Part shown: in pieces, positions 42,560-50,742 of the stretch
How positions within the stretch are numbered: position 1 is the first letter of the stretch
Layout: every line of letters starts with the position of its first letter
Source: Nostoc sp. GT001
Lineage (GTDB): Bacteria > Cyanobacteriota > Cyanobacteriia > Cyanobacteriales > Nostocaceae
Direction: 5' to 3'
DNA: 52,321 nucleotides
Assembly: GCF_030382115.1 (NCBI RefSeq)
Contig: NZ_JAUDRJ010000003.1
Coordinates: 6,214,811 to 6,267,131, forward strand
Translations under genes and position numbers: made by a program
The notes under the pieces: generated by a model
Database searches by the model: none
What the model was told of the DNA's origin: nothing
Seen by the model: the letters and a program-made list of their open reading frames with translations, nothing else

Positions 42560-43090
42560 ATGACTGCAAGTTACGACAAAACTATTTCTCAAGCTCAGAG
42601 CAATGAAACTCAAGAATTGGTGGATAAGTTTAACGCCTTAGATACCGATGCCAAATTAGCCTGGTTCTATTTTGTTTATGAAAAAATGGGTGATTCGATC
42701 ACGCCAGCTGCTCCTGCTGCGGCTGAACCAGAGTTAGCACCACTTCTGCTAGGAGATTATTTTAAATTATCCGATGACCAGCAGCTAGATATTATGCGGG
42801 ATATCGTTAACCGCAAAGACACAGAATATTCCCGTGCTTATGGGGCTATAAAAGAAAATAACCAGCTGCTAGTTTGGTATGCTTGGGCAGTAGCTATGGG
42901 GGATACGGTGGTGGGAATGCCAGCTAGCTACCAGGCAAGTAAGGCAATTAAGGATCTGCTTTCCGAAATTGAAGGACTAGATTTTGAAGAGCAAATGTCA
43001 GTGTTTCGGACAATAGCTGGTGAAGTGGGTTACACCGATGTTAAACCGATCGCAACGCAAGCAGAAACTGGAAAAACATCAAGTTTGTAA
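42560..43090 (+). CDS. Helical carotenoid protein (HCP), OCP N-terminal domain homologue
   Basis: A 176-residue all-helical protein of the OCP N-terminal-domain family. OCP Tyr44 corresponds to Y40 (VYEKMG), Trp110 to W106 (LLVWYAWAVAM), and Arg155 to R150 (MSVFRTIAGEVG). OCP Trp41 is replaced by Y37. The order of helices and the PASYQASKAIKDLLSEIEGL stretch fit HCP. HCPs bind a ketocarotenoid and act as singlet-oxygen quenchers or, in one subgroup, as phycobilisome quenchers; the subgroup cannot be decided here. I prefer ATG 42560 to the TTG at 42527. The gene is followed by a perfect terminator; the CTDH gene lies 2.5 kb away. Confidence 0.85.
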   Translation: MTASYDKTISQAQSNETQELVDKFNALDTDAKLAWFYFVYEKMGDSITPAAPAAAEPELAPLLLGDYFKLSDDQQLDIMRDIVNRKDTEYSRAYGAIKENNQLLVWYAWAVAMGDTVVGMPASYQASKAIKDLLSEIEGLDFEEQMSVFRTIAGEVGYTDVKPIATQAETGKTSSL

Positions 43091-43126
43091 TCAGCTTTGG
43101 CGATTAGAAGTCGCGGCTACCCAAAC

Positions 43127-43150
43127 TAAAGTCCGCAGAGGCGGACTTTA
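43127..43150. terminator. Perfect bidirectional hairpin after the HCP gene
   Basis: TAAAGTCCGC (43127-43136) pairs perfectly with GCGGACTTTA (43141-43150) around AGAG, between the HCP gene (ends 43090) and the convergent ABC ATPase gene (ends 43156). It belongs to a dispersed family; a partial copy is at 365-403. Confidence 0.8.
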
Positions 43151-43155
43151 ACAAA

Positions 43156-43920
43156 CTACGAGACAGCTAACTGACTCAAGTCGGCTGGAGTGAGGTTGGA
43201 GTGTACTACTTGACCATCACGGAACCAAACGATGCGCTGGGTTTGACGGGCAACTTCTGGTTCATGTGTCACCATGACAACTGTGATTCCACTGGCATTG
43301 AGTTCGCCAAAAATATCTAAGACTTCTTGGGTTGTGCGCGAATCAAGTGCGCCTGTGGGTTCATCGGCGAGGAGTACTACAGGACGATTGACGATCGCCC
43401 GCGCGATCGCTACTCTTTGTTGTTGTCCACCAGATAGTTGAGTTGGTTTGTTGTTAAGGCGATTTGCTAAACCTACTCGCGTCAAAGCTTCCGTGGCGCG
43501 ATCGCTTCTTTCTTTCGGACTCACACTAGCATAGACCATTGGTAGCATCACATTTTCTAATGCTGTGAGTTGGGGTAATAAATGGAATTGTTGGAAGACA
43601 AAACCCAGCTTTTTATTACGGATGTGTGCCAGAGATTTATCATCCATTTGTGCCACATCAATATTATCTAAGTAATAATGTCCGCCTGTGGGTCGGTCTA
43701 GACAGCCGATAATATTCATAGCTGTGGATTTACCTGAACCAGATGGGCCCATAATTGAACAATATTCGCCCTCGTGGATAATCAAATTGACATTGTTAAG
43801 TGCTTTAACTTCAGTTTCGCCACTGCCATATATTTTAAAGATATTCTCCAAACGAATAATTGTTGATTTAGGGACGGGATTAGGAACTAGAGAATCGGTA
43901 ATTGAAATAGTGTTTGCCAT
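43156..43920 (-). CDS. ABC transporter ATP-binding protein, MacB/DevA-like
   Basis: A 254-residue ABC ATPase of the MacB/LolD/DevA group: Walker [18 protein letters not shown]-loop [20 protein letters not shown], signature [15 protein letters not shown], Walker [17 protein letters not shown]. In heterocystous cyanobacteria such ATPases work with DevBC-type permeases and TolC to export glycolipids or other substrates. No permease gene is adjacent, so this is an orphan ATPase. ATG 43920; the gene shares its terminator with the HCP gene. Confidence 0.88.
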   Translation of the reverse strand: MANTISITDSLVPNPVPKSTIIRLENIFKIYGSGETEVKALNNVNLIIHEGEYCSIMGPSGSGKSTAMNIIGCLDRPTGGHYYLDNIDVAQMDDKSLAHIRNKKLGFVFQQFHLLPQLTALENVMLPMVYASVSPKERSDRATEALTRVGLANRLNNKPTQLSGGQQQRVAIARAIVNRPVVLLADEPTGALDSRTTQEVLDIFGELNASGITVVMVTHEPEVARQTQRIVWFRDGQVVHSNLTPADLSQLAVS

Positions 43921-44196
43921 AAGGATTTAGTTATTAGGTGGTAGAGACGCAATTATAGCGATCGCTCAATTAAACTATAAAAAGCAAGCAGAGAAGTTCT
44001 TCCTAGCTCTTGCTGTGATAACTCTTTAAGGTGATGTATTAGAACAAATAAAAGCTAACTATTATCTAGCATACTGAAAAGGGTGGTTGTAGTGTTGTCA
44101 TGTTTTACTGGAATTTGACTAGAGGAAATCTACCACCTGATTAAGCTTCCAACGAAGTTATTCAGAAACAGTAGATAAAGGAGTACTACGGATCTC

Positions 44197-44802
44197 GTGC
44201 CGACCAAGAAAACATCACAGATGATCAATTTGGAAAAACTAATTCAGCAGCATGGTGAAACTGCTAAATCCTACGCGAATGAGGCTATCGAAATTGGCAA
44301 TACATACATAATTCCAAACTTTGGTTTTGATGCAGCAATGCAAAATTCTCTAGATTTAATGCTAGGTGGGAGAAAAACCTGGAACCACGGAGTGGTTGAT
44401 ATTCGAGTTTTTACAAAACCTGAAGACTTTACCCTGTTTGATTGTGACGAAGAGACTACAGAAATTGAAATTATTGATTTATTGACACTTTGCCGAAATC
44501 TTTATCCAAATGACTATGATTATTCCCAATTACCTGAATGGTGGACTGAGGAAGATATGCAAGATGCCGCTGAGATGCTTGAGGCGCTTGATTTTGCAAT
44601 TTGGATGCAAGATACATTCCATCCAGATGAGTCAGAAGAGGAAGCACTTAATATATGGCTCAAGTCTGTGCAACCTTGGTTAGGAGACGAGATTATCTTC
44701 TACAAGATGGAAGATGATGAAGACTCAAATTGTGGTTTTGCGCCATACCTTTTTATAGGAGATCGTTGTCTTATTCTTGTTGCGCGATGTTGGCAGCTAT
44801 AG
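44197..44802 (+). CDS. Hypothetical acidic protein
   Basis: A 201-residue soluble acidic protein with no signal or membrane segment. It contains many Asp/Glu (for example NIWLKSVQPWLGDEIIFYKM, PEWWTEEDMQDAAEMLEALD) and aromatic residues, in the style of SMI1/KNR4-like or similar immunity proteins, but I see no family signature. GTG 44197 follows AAAGGAG by about 14 nt; ATG at 44221 is a likely alternative. The stop lies 18 bp from the convergent HNH gene. Confidence 0.6.
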   Translation: MPTKKTSQMINLEKLIQQHGETAKSYANEAIEIGNTYIIPNFGFDAAMQNSLDLMLGGRKTWNHGVVDIRVFTKPEDFTLFDCDEETTEIEIIDLLTLCRNLYPNDYDYSQLPEWWTEEDMQDAAEMLEALDFAIWMQDTFHPDESEEEALNIWLKSVQPWLGDEIIFYKMEDDEDSNCGFAPYLFIGDRCLILVARCWQL

Positions 44803-44820
44803 ACATCGCTAGTTCAGGCA

Positions 44821-45276
44821 TCAAAGACGAGGATCGTCTACAGGTGGGTGCCACCCTCCTTGTATCCATAACTGCCTAGATTCTTGGATAAATCCTTGGT
44901 TGTGAAATTCATCATTGATATCTAGTCGATGACAAGTTGCTCTACCTGTAGCACTTTTGCCAATGATCTTTAGTCCATCGCCTGTCCAGATGAAGTGATC
45001 TACCCACCGTTGCTGACGAGGATTGAATAAGGCGACTTCTTGCTGAGTTTGAGCATCAATGCCAGTTGTGAAGTTGTAACGACGCTCATTACAGCGACGA
45101 CAAGCTAGAGCTAAGTTGTCATCTGCATCTGAGCCACCTAATGATTGTGGAATGAGATGATCGATTGTGAAGCGATCTGAACTTGAGCGTTCTGGAGAGT
45201 GGCAATATTCACACAGATATTTAGCTCTTTCGCGCACAAACTGCCGAGTGCCATCTTTAACACCCACGACTGGCAA
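44821..45276 (-). CDS. HNH endonuclease
   Basis: A 151-residue protein with the HNH core: CEYCHSPERSSSDRFTIDHL (C-x2-C zinc pair and the Asp-His), then LALACRRCNERRYNF (second C-x2-C and the final metal Asn). A stretch KIIGKSATGRATCHRLDIND completes it. Such short HNH nucleases are common in Nostoc genomes and often follow a small protein. Here ATG 45276 overlaps the end of the upstream small gene (45257-45517) by 20 bp, so they are translationally coupled. It may be a toxin-like or homing-like nuclease; the role is unknown. Confidence 0.88.
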   Translation of the reverse strand: MPVVGVKDGTRQFVRERAKYLCEYCHSPERSSSDRFTIDHLIPQSLGGSDADDNLALACRRCNERRYNFTTGIDAQTQQEVALFNPRQQRWVDHFIWTGDGLKIIGKSATGRATCHRLDINDEFHNQGFIQESRQLWIQGGWHPPVDDPRL

Positions 45277-45517
45277 TCAGTTTAGCGTTAACAAAAGTTA
45301 GAATGCGCTCTAGTTCAGCAATTCCAGCATATTCTGCTTCTTCTTCAGGAGTCAGTAATCCAGATTTTCGTTTCTCAAGTAATTCTTCTAGACGAGTATG
45401 TAACTCATCTGTAAACTTAGCAAGGTTAACATTATCAACTTTCTCAATGGTAATGCCAGAGCGGAGCCATGATGAGGGTTCAATCATCAATACTGGGGTA
45501 ATGACTTGAGGAGTCAT
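45257..45517 (-). CDS. Small protein coupled to the HNH endonuclease
   Basis: An 86-residue protein, mostly helical: TDELHTRLEELLEKRKSGLL and TPEEEAEYAGIAELERILTF are an acidic coiled-coil-like stretch. No catalytic or DNA-binding motif is visible. Its 3' end overlaps the start of the HNH gene, and this arrangement recurs in cyanobacteria. It could be an antitoxin or regulator, but nothing in its sequence proves that. ATG 45517. Confidence 0.7.
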   Translation of the reverse strand: MTPQVITPVLMIEPSSWLRSGITIEKVDNVNLAKFTDELHTRLEELLEKRKSGLLTPEEEAEYAGIAELERILTFVNAKLIASRGC

Positions 45518-45585
45518 AGTGCTTTAGCCTAAGTCTGTGGTGCTATAGTCATTGTAGTGTGCCCTGTGAATTGGCTGCCAAAATA

Positions 45586-46635
45586 CTAAGGAATTATTGC
45601 TACCTTAATTACTTTACGCGCCTTCATATCAGAAAACACCTGTTCTAAATCTTTTAATGGTCGTTGTTCGCTAATAAGTAACTCAAAGGGAATTTTACGA
45701 CTAGCTATCAGTGCAAGGGCCGATCGCACGTACTCTGGTGTATTATGAAACACGCCTTTGATGGTAAGTTCGCTATAGTGTAGCTGTTCTGTATTCACAG
45801 TAATGCTGGTATCCCGTGGACATCCACCGAATAAGTTGACTGTTGCACCAGGACGGGCGCAGGCGATCGCAGTTTCCCAAACACTTGGGACACCAGTGGC
45901 TTCAATTACTACATCTGCACCCCATCCTTGGGTAAATTCTTTCACCACACTGGGAATATCCGGGATTTGATGATAATTAAAGGTCTGGGTTGCACCCAAT
46001 TTCTGACCAATTTCTAGTCTGTGGTTATTACCTCCCCACAGCAAAACTTCAGCTTTCTCACTCAACGCCGCCACAAACATCAGCCCGATCGCCCCATCTC
46101 CTAAGACGACTACTTTATCTTTGGGCTTAATATTAGAACGCGCTACACCATGCAACACACAAGCTAAAGGTTCCGTCATGGCTGCCAATTCCCACGGCAA
46201 CTCATCGGGAATCTGCAACATATTATGCTCTACTATCGGTGCGGGAATTTTTAGGTATTGGGCAAAGGTACCATTATTCCAGGTTAAATTTGGACATAAG
46301 GAATATTCTTGACGTTGACAAAAAAAGCATTTCATGCATGGGGCAGAATTATTAGCGACGATGCGATCGCCTACTTGCCAATTTGTCACCCCAGTACCCA
46401 AGGCAACAATTCGCCCAGCACCTTCATGACCAAACAGCGTCGGCGGTATCAGCATCCTGGCATGACCACCACGCCGCCAGACTTTCAAATCTGTACCACA
46501 AGTTGTTGCTGTCCCCACCTGGATAACAACTTCGCCAGCCGCCGGAGTGGGGTCAGAAACTTCCTCTAGGCGTAAATCTTCTTGACCATAAAGTAACGCT
46601 GCTAACAAAACTTTAAACCTATCGATTAGCTTCAT
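45586..46635 (-). CDS. Zinc-dependent alcohol dehydrogenase-like (MDR) protein
   Basis: A 349-residue medium-chain dehydrogenase. The catalytic zinc Cys is in TCGTDLKVWRRGGH, GHEGAGRIVALGTG follows, and the structural zinc set is CMKCFFCQRQEYSLC. The NAD-binding loop is VVLGDGAIGLMFVAAL. The substrate is unknown: threonine, sorbitol and other polyol dehydrogenases share this layout. ATG 46635 lies within an upstream extension (KLIDRFKVLLAALLYG); a later start (e.g. near LLAALLYGQEDL) is likely for a typical MDR length. It is the last gene of a run of three minus-strand genes with the zinc-ribbon and glycosyltransferase genes, spaced 55-80 bp. Confidence 0.88.
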   Translation of the reverse strand: MKLIDRFKVLLAALLYGQEDLRLEEVSDPTPAAGEVVIQVGTATTCGTDLKVWRRGGHARMLIPPTLFGHEGAGRIVALGTGVTNWQVGDRIVANNSAPCMKCFFCQRQEYSLCPNLTWNNGTFAQYLKIPAPIVEHNMLQIPDELPWELAAMTEPLACVLHGVARSNIKPKDKVVVLGDGAIGLMFVAALSEKAEVLLWGGNNHRLEIGQKLGATQTFNYHQIPDIPSVVKEFTQGWGADVVIEATGVPSVWETAIACARPGATVNLFGGCPRDTSITVNTEQLHYSELTIKGVFHNTPEYVRSALALIASRKIPFELLISEQRPLKDLEQVFSDMKARKVIKVAIIP

Positions 46636-46715
46636 CTGATTTTACCAGTTGGGGCTTATTGATAGGTTTAAACTAAATCAGTATTGATTTTTAGTAGGTT
46701 TTATATATTCAAAAA

Positions 46716-46901
46716 CTAGGTATTCACCGCTGGCTGGGGAACTACTCCGGTGTTTCGGGTTTCCACATTTGGCAGACGAGTAGCTGTTAACAGGGGTACT
46801 TCTTGTCGGCACGACAGGCAAAACCAATATAGTTCACCATGACGAGCATGACGCAGGAGGGAACCACCGCAGCATGGGCAAGTGTTGGCTCTCGTACTCA
46901 T
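46716..46901 (-). CDS. Small zinc-ribbon protein
   Basis: A 61-residue protein with two C-x2-C pairs: TCPCCGGSLLRHARHG and FCLSCRQEVPLL, a likely one-zinc ribbon. The C-terminal half (TRLPNVETRNTGVVPQPAVN) is polar. An AAGGAGG ribosome binding site lies 8 nt before ATG 46901, the strongest in this region, which supports a real gene. Its family is common in cyanobacteria, function unknown. Located between the GT4 gene and the MDR gene. Confidence 0.8.
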   Translation of the reverse strand: MSTRANTCPCCGGSLLRHARHGELYWFCLSCRQEVPLLTATRLPNVETRNTGVVPQPAVNT

Positions 46902-46956
46902 ACCAATGTCCTCCTTAAAAAATTGTTGTTTTAAACTAAGTCAAAAAAGCTGTTGA

Positions 46957-48027
46957 TTAAAACTGAATTTTAGCTGCATGAATGCGGCCATTCGATTCTA
47001 TGCGGTCTTTAATAATTTGTCTGTAAACAGCTTCATATCCGTTAACCATGTGGCTAACGCTAAAGTTGTTTTCTACATGTTTTCGACAGGTTTGACGATT
47101 GAGTTTCAAAGCTAGTGGAATCATTGCCGCCATTTCTGCATAGCTATTGCAGATAAAACCTGTTTTTCCGTGAGCAATAACTTCAGGTACGGAGCCGAAA
47201 TTCATGGCAATTACTGGCGTACCAGTTGCCATTGATTCAATCATTACTAAACCAAAAGGTTCTTGCCAGCTAATGGGGAAAAGAGTTATGGCAGCATTGC
47301 CCAGAAGTTCAGTTTTTTCAGTGTGGTTAATTTCACCGAGATATTCAATTTGCTGACCATCTATGTGGGGAGCAATCTCTTGTTCAAAAAACTCAGAGTT
47401 TACTGCATCAACCTTCCCTGCCATCTTCAAGCGCCAACCACTTTGTTTAGCAATGGCGATCGCATGGTGCGGGCCTTTATCTGGCGAAAAACGACCTAAA
47501 AACGCTAAATATGAAGGTTCTAATGGTTGGACTACAAATGGGTAATCTGCTAGCTCAATTCCGTTATAAACCGTGCCAACATAATTGAGATCGATTTGAC
47601 GCTGCGAATTACTAATGCTGATGTATGGTTGCTTTTGGTAGTAGCTAAATGCGTGGCGGTTATCAGTTGTAAAATTATTGTGCAGGGTGTGGACTGTAGC
47701 AGTTGCTGTTATCAAACTCGCTAAAGGTAACGCCGAAATCCCTACATGAGAATGGATGATATCGAATTGGTCGGCACGCTGGTAAACTTGGCTTAGTTCT
47801 AGCATTTCGTACACTGCATACTCTTTCACATTTGGGTCTAAGCGTAATGCACGTGGATAAACTGCTTCTAAGTTAGCCAAAGTTTGAGAATCACCAGAGG
47901 CAAATAAAGTTACCTCATGACCGCGACGAACAAGTTCATCAGTCAAGCGACTCACTACCAGTTCTATTCCTCCATAATTAGGAGGTGGAACCCTTTCCCA
48001 TAAGGGGGCAACCTGAGCGATTTTCAT
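46957..48027 (-). CDS. Glycosyltransferase family 4
   Basis: A 356-residue GT-B protein. It begins KIAQVAPLWERVPPPNYGGI and ELVVSRLTDELVRRGHEVTL (glycine loop of donor/acceptor domain). The C-terminal half has AFLGRFSPDKGPHHAIAIAK, IEYLGEINHTEKTELLGNAA and the E-x7-E motif EPFGLVMIESMATGTPVIAM. It resembles sugar-phosphate or sucrose-type transferases of cyanobacteria, but the substrate cannot be read. ATG 48027. The first gene of the run; the zinc-ribbon gene follows 55 bp later. Confidence 0.9.
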   Translation of the reverse strand: MKIAQVAPLWERVPPPNYGGIELVVSRLTDELVRRGHEVTLFASGDSQTLANLEAVYPRALRLDPNVKEYAVYEMLELSQVYQRADQFDIIHSHVGISALPLASLITATATVHTLHNNFTTDNRHAFSYYQKQPYISISNSQRQIDLNYVGTVYNGIELADYPFVVQPLEPSYLAFLGRFSPDKGPHHAIAIAKQSGWRLKMAGKVDAVNSEFFEQEIAPHIDGQQIEYLGEINHTEKTELLGNAAITLFPISWQEPFGLVMIESMATGTPVIAMNFGSVPEVIAHGKTGFICNSYAEMAAMIPLALKLNRQTCRKHVENNFSVSHMVNGYEAVYRQIIKDRIESNGRIHAAKIQF

Positions 48028-48484
48028 AAGTTTTTCTGGTTCAGTCTATGAAATTGTCCTCAATAATGAGCTAGATCATTATTTTATGAGTAAAGAGCAT
48101 TTGTACTTACTCTTTTGACATTTAAATTAACCTAACAGGCTATCAAAAGCGCAATAACGGTTAACCGTACCGCAAATTTTCTACCAACAAATCTAATTGA
48201 CTATTGGCAAAAGTCAACTCTGAGCTACACTTCTAACCTTATAGCTAATCTATTATTTGTTGCATCTGTCTTGGGGATCATAAAGAGGTAGAATGTTTTG
48301 TAGCAGAACTTACAAAATTGAATATTTGGTAGCTGACAATACTAAAATATTCAATGGGATCAAGTCATTAAAGCTTTATTTAAAGGTAATTTGGAAAGAT
48401 AACAGAAAATATAAATATTAAGTAATTGTACAATAATTACATAATTTGTAATTAGTAATTTACAAAAATTCTGATAATTAACTA
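48028..48484. other. Divergent intergenic region
   Basis: About 457 bp between the glycosyltransferase and exonuclease III genes, containing both promoters. Very A+T-rich near 48395-48484. I see no gene or strong operator. Confidence 0.5.
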
Positions 48485-49267
48485 ATGAAAATCGCTACTT
48501 GGAACGTCAACTCAATTCGCACTCGCCTTGAACAGGTTATCGATTGGTTAACCCTAAATCCCGTTGATGTTCTCTGCTTGCAAGAAACCAAAGTTGTGGA
48601 TGCGGAATTTCCGCGATCGCCTTTTGAGCAGTTAGGGTATAACCTTTATATGTCAGGGCAAAAATCTTATAACGGTGTAGCCCTGATTAGCCGCCAGCCA
48701 CTCGTAAATGTCAGTAGCGGGTTTAGGGCGATTTTGCCAGATTTACACCACGAATGGGACGAGCAAAAGCGCGTGATTACTGGTGTAATTGATGGTGTGC
48801 GGATTGTAAACTTATATGTTCCTAATGGCGCAGCAGTAGGAACGGAGAAATACGAATACAAACTGCGTTGGTTAACAGCGCTACACGAGTATTTGCGATT
48901 GCTAGCGTTGTCAGAATCCGCAATTTGTGTGTGCGGCGACTTCAATATCGCCTTGGAAGATAAGGATATTCACGAGCAAGTGAGTACAGAAAATCACATT
49001 ATGGCAACAGAAACAGAGCGCCAAGCCTTACGGGATATTCTGAAACTGGGATTTGCCGATGCTTTTCGCAAATTCACTACAGAAGGTGGAAATTATAGCT
49101 GGTGGGATTATCGCTCTGCCGCCTTCCGTCGTAACTTAGGTTGGCGAATTGACCATCACTATCTCACACCCGTGCTATATGAGCGTGCTATAAGTTGCGT
49201 TATCGATGTCGCACCCAGAAAGTTAACTCAACCTAGTGACCATGTGCTGGTAATTGTGGAATTTTGA
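48485..49267 (+). CDS. xth: Exodeoxyribonuclease III
   Basis: A 260-residue AP endonuclease/3'-5' exonuclease of base-excision repair. All family motifs are visible: IATWNVNSIRTRLEQVIDWL, VLCLQETKVVDAEFP (the metal Glu), VNLYVPNGAAVGTEKYEYKL, VCGDFNIALEDKD (Asp-Asn), NLGWRIDHHYLT and LTQPSDHVLVIVEF (final Asp-His). Length and order match bacterial ExoIII/XthA. ATG 48485; it stands alone. Confidence 0.93.
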   Translation: MKIATWNVNSIRTRLEQVIDWLTLNPVDVLCLQETKVVDAEFPRSPFEQLGYNLYMSGQKSYNGVALISRQPLVNVSSGFRAILPDLHHEWDEQKRVITGVIDGVRIVNLYVPNGAAVGTEKYEYKLRWLTALHEYLRLLALSESAICVCGDFNIALEDKDIHEQVSTENHIMATETERQALRDILKLGFADAFRKFTTEGGNYSWWDYRSAAFRRNLGWRIDHHYLTPVLYERAISCVIDVAPRKLTQPSDHVLVIVEF

Positions 49268-49331
49268 ATTGGGTATGGGGCATAACCCGCATTTCTCACA
49301 AGCTCAAGGCGTTTGATGGAGCAGAGGAGAA

Positions 49332-49422
49332 GTAATGAGTAATGAGTAATGAGTAATAAGTAAAAACTTCTTACTTCTTACTTCTTACTCATTACTTCTT
49401 ACTTCTTACTCATTACTTCTCC
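49332..49422. repeat. Long STRR tract with a heptamer hairpin
   Basis: Thirteen units in seven-base register: GTAATGA three times, GTAATAA, GTAAAAA, then CTTCTTA three times, CTCATTA, CTTCTTA twice, CTCATTA and CTTCTCC. The two halves are complementary (GTAATGAG against CTCATTAC), so a hairpin of STRRs can form. It lies in the spacer between exonuclease III and the convergent HopA1 gene. Confidence 0.9.
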
Positions 49423-49528
49423 CCGGCACTTGCGCAGGCTTTAAGAGGTGTGGTGAGAAATCCGGGATAAGAGGCAGAGGTGTGGAAGTGCTGCTCCCCT
49501 GCTCCTCTGCCTCTTTCCCCACTCCCCA

Positions 49529-50617
49529 TCAATTTAACGGCTTATATATATCCTCAGAACTGGGATTGAGATAAGGACGCTGTAAATCTATTAGATGCCG
49601 CGCAAAGTGTTGGTCAATAACCCTCATCCGTTCCTCCATCGCATTTTTACCTTTTTGCCAAGCTTCCAATAAAGCATTAGCAACGATTTGGCAACGGTTC
49701 ATCCCAAAACTTTCTTGTGCCGCAAATTTTTGGGTTGGTTCTTCGGCTAAACCTAACCCTGGAGCTAAAAATTTGGTAAACAAAGGAATTTCGGGCTGGA
49801 AATGAAATTGATTTTCGATATAAACAGTCTGAAGGATTGTGCGGATTGCTGGATAGTCGGGGAGTTCAAAGTAAAGTAGCCCTGAATCATAGCGTCCGTA
49901 TGCAGAGGGGTTGTGGAGAACCTGAAAGCTAAAGGGAATCGAGGCTGCATTTAGTTGCAGTGTCAAGCTTTCCATGAGAGCGATCGCACCAGATGCCGTA
50001 AAGTTAAAGTAGATTCGCCCTGCTCCTAAATCGGCGTCTGGATTGCTTTGCCGTTCCTGTCCAACATTGCTAACTGCTAAGTAACAGCCATTTTGCAGTC
50101 GATTTTTGGGCATCCAGATTGCTACCATATCACCAACTTTGGTAGATTTCTTACTGGATTCTAGATGGCAATCTGGCTCAACATAAAGTGTTAAACCGCC
50201 TTTAGTCACAGCCATAGTTCCATCAGGTTCTTTCCGTAAGACCTGCCATCGAGGGTCAAAGTAACCTATGCCGTGATTACTGGCGTGCAGTTGCTCGTAA
50301 AAGTCCCAGTCAATCTCCAAAATGGAATTATCTGCTAAATTATGCTTTGGCGGTTGATTGGTATTATCAATATTGACTGCCAAAGTACTTTGCAGGGAGC
50401 CATTGTAATAGATTCCATAGAGAAAATTTCGCAGCAGAAGAGTGAGATACTTTTGTTGTAAATCTACGGAATTTTGCTGAAATCTATCGGCTATTTTAGT
50501 CGGCAGAGCGAAGGGTTGATAATTGGGATGGTAAATACAAAAATTAGACTCAATCTGGATATTTTGAGCAATATCAAATAGAGAATTTAGCGATTGATTG
50601 ATAGAGGAATTTAGCAT
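49529..50617 (-). CDS. HopA1 family protein (putative phosphothreonine/serine lyase partner)
   Basis: A 362-residue protein. The N-terminal half is helical; from about residue 115 on come the family-like stretches SNHGIGYFDPRWQVLRKEPD and VTKGGLTLYVEPDCHL, then GAGRIYFNFTASGAIALMES and the tail TKFLAPGLGLAEEPTQKFAA. I recognise this as the HopA1 (type III effector-like) family found in cyanobacteria. In class V lanthipeptide systems (LxmY in lexapeptide, and in cacaoidin) a HopA1-domain protein acts as lyase after an APH-type kinase has phosphorylated Ser/Thr. Here an APH-type kinase gene lies 126 bp upstream. ATG 50617. The lyase activity is inferred from this pairing. Confidence 0.75.
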   Translation of the reverse strand: MLNSSINQSLNSLFDIAQNIQIESNFCIYHPNYQPFALPTKIADRFQQNSVDLQQKYLTLLLRNFLYGIYYNGSLQSTLAVNIDNTNQPPKHNLADNSILEIDWDFYEQLHASNHGIGYFDPRWQVLRKEPDGTMAVTKGGLTLYVEPDCHLESSKKSTKVGDMVAIWMPKNRLQNGCYLAVSNVGQERQSNPDADLGAGRIYFNFTASGAIALMESLTLQLNAASIPFSFQVLHNPSAYGRYDSGLLYFELPDYPAIRTILQTVYIENQFHFQPEIPLFTKFLAPGLGLAEEPTQKFAAQESFGMNRCQIVANALLEAWQKGKNAMEERMRVIDQHFARHLIDLQRPYLNPSSEDIYKPLN

Positions 50618-50742
50618 TAATCCATTCAGAAATCAAACTTGAATAAAATAGAATTCAGGAGTCAGGTGGTCGCCGAGCGCAGTCGAGGTGAGTCAGAATT
50701 CAGAATTTTGTGTTCTGATTTAAATTGTTCTGCTACCTATTA

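Noticed and set aside
43156..43920. Naming the ABC ATPase devA
   Set aside because: The MacB/LolD/DevA group cannot be split by sequence reading alone, and DevB and DevC are not adjacent.
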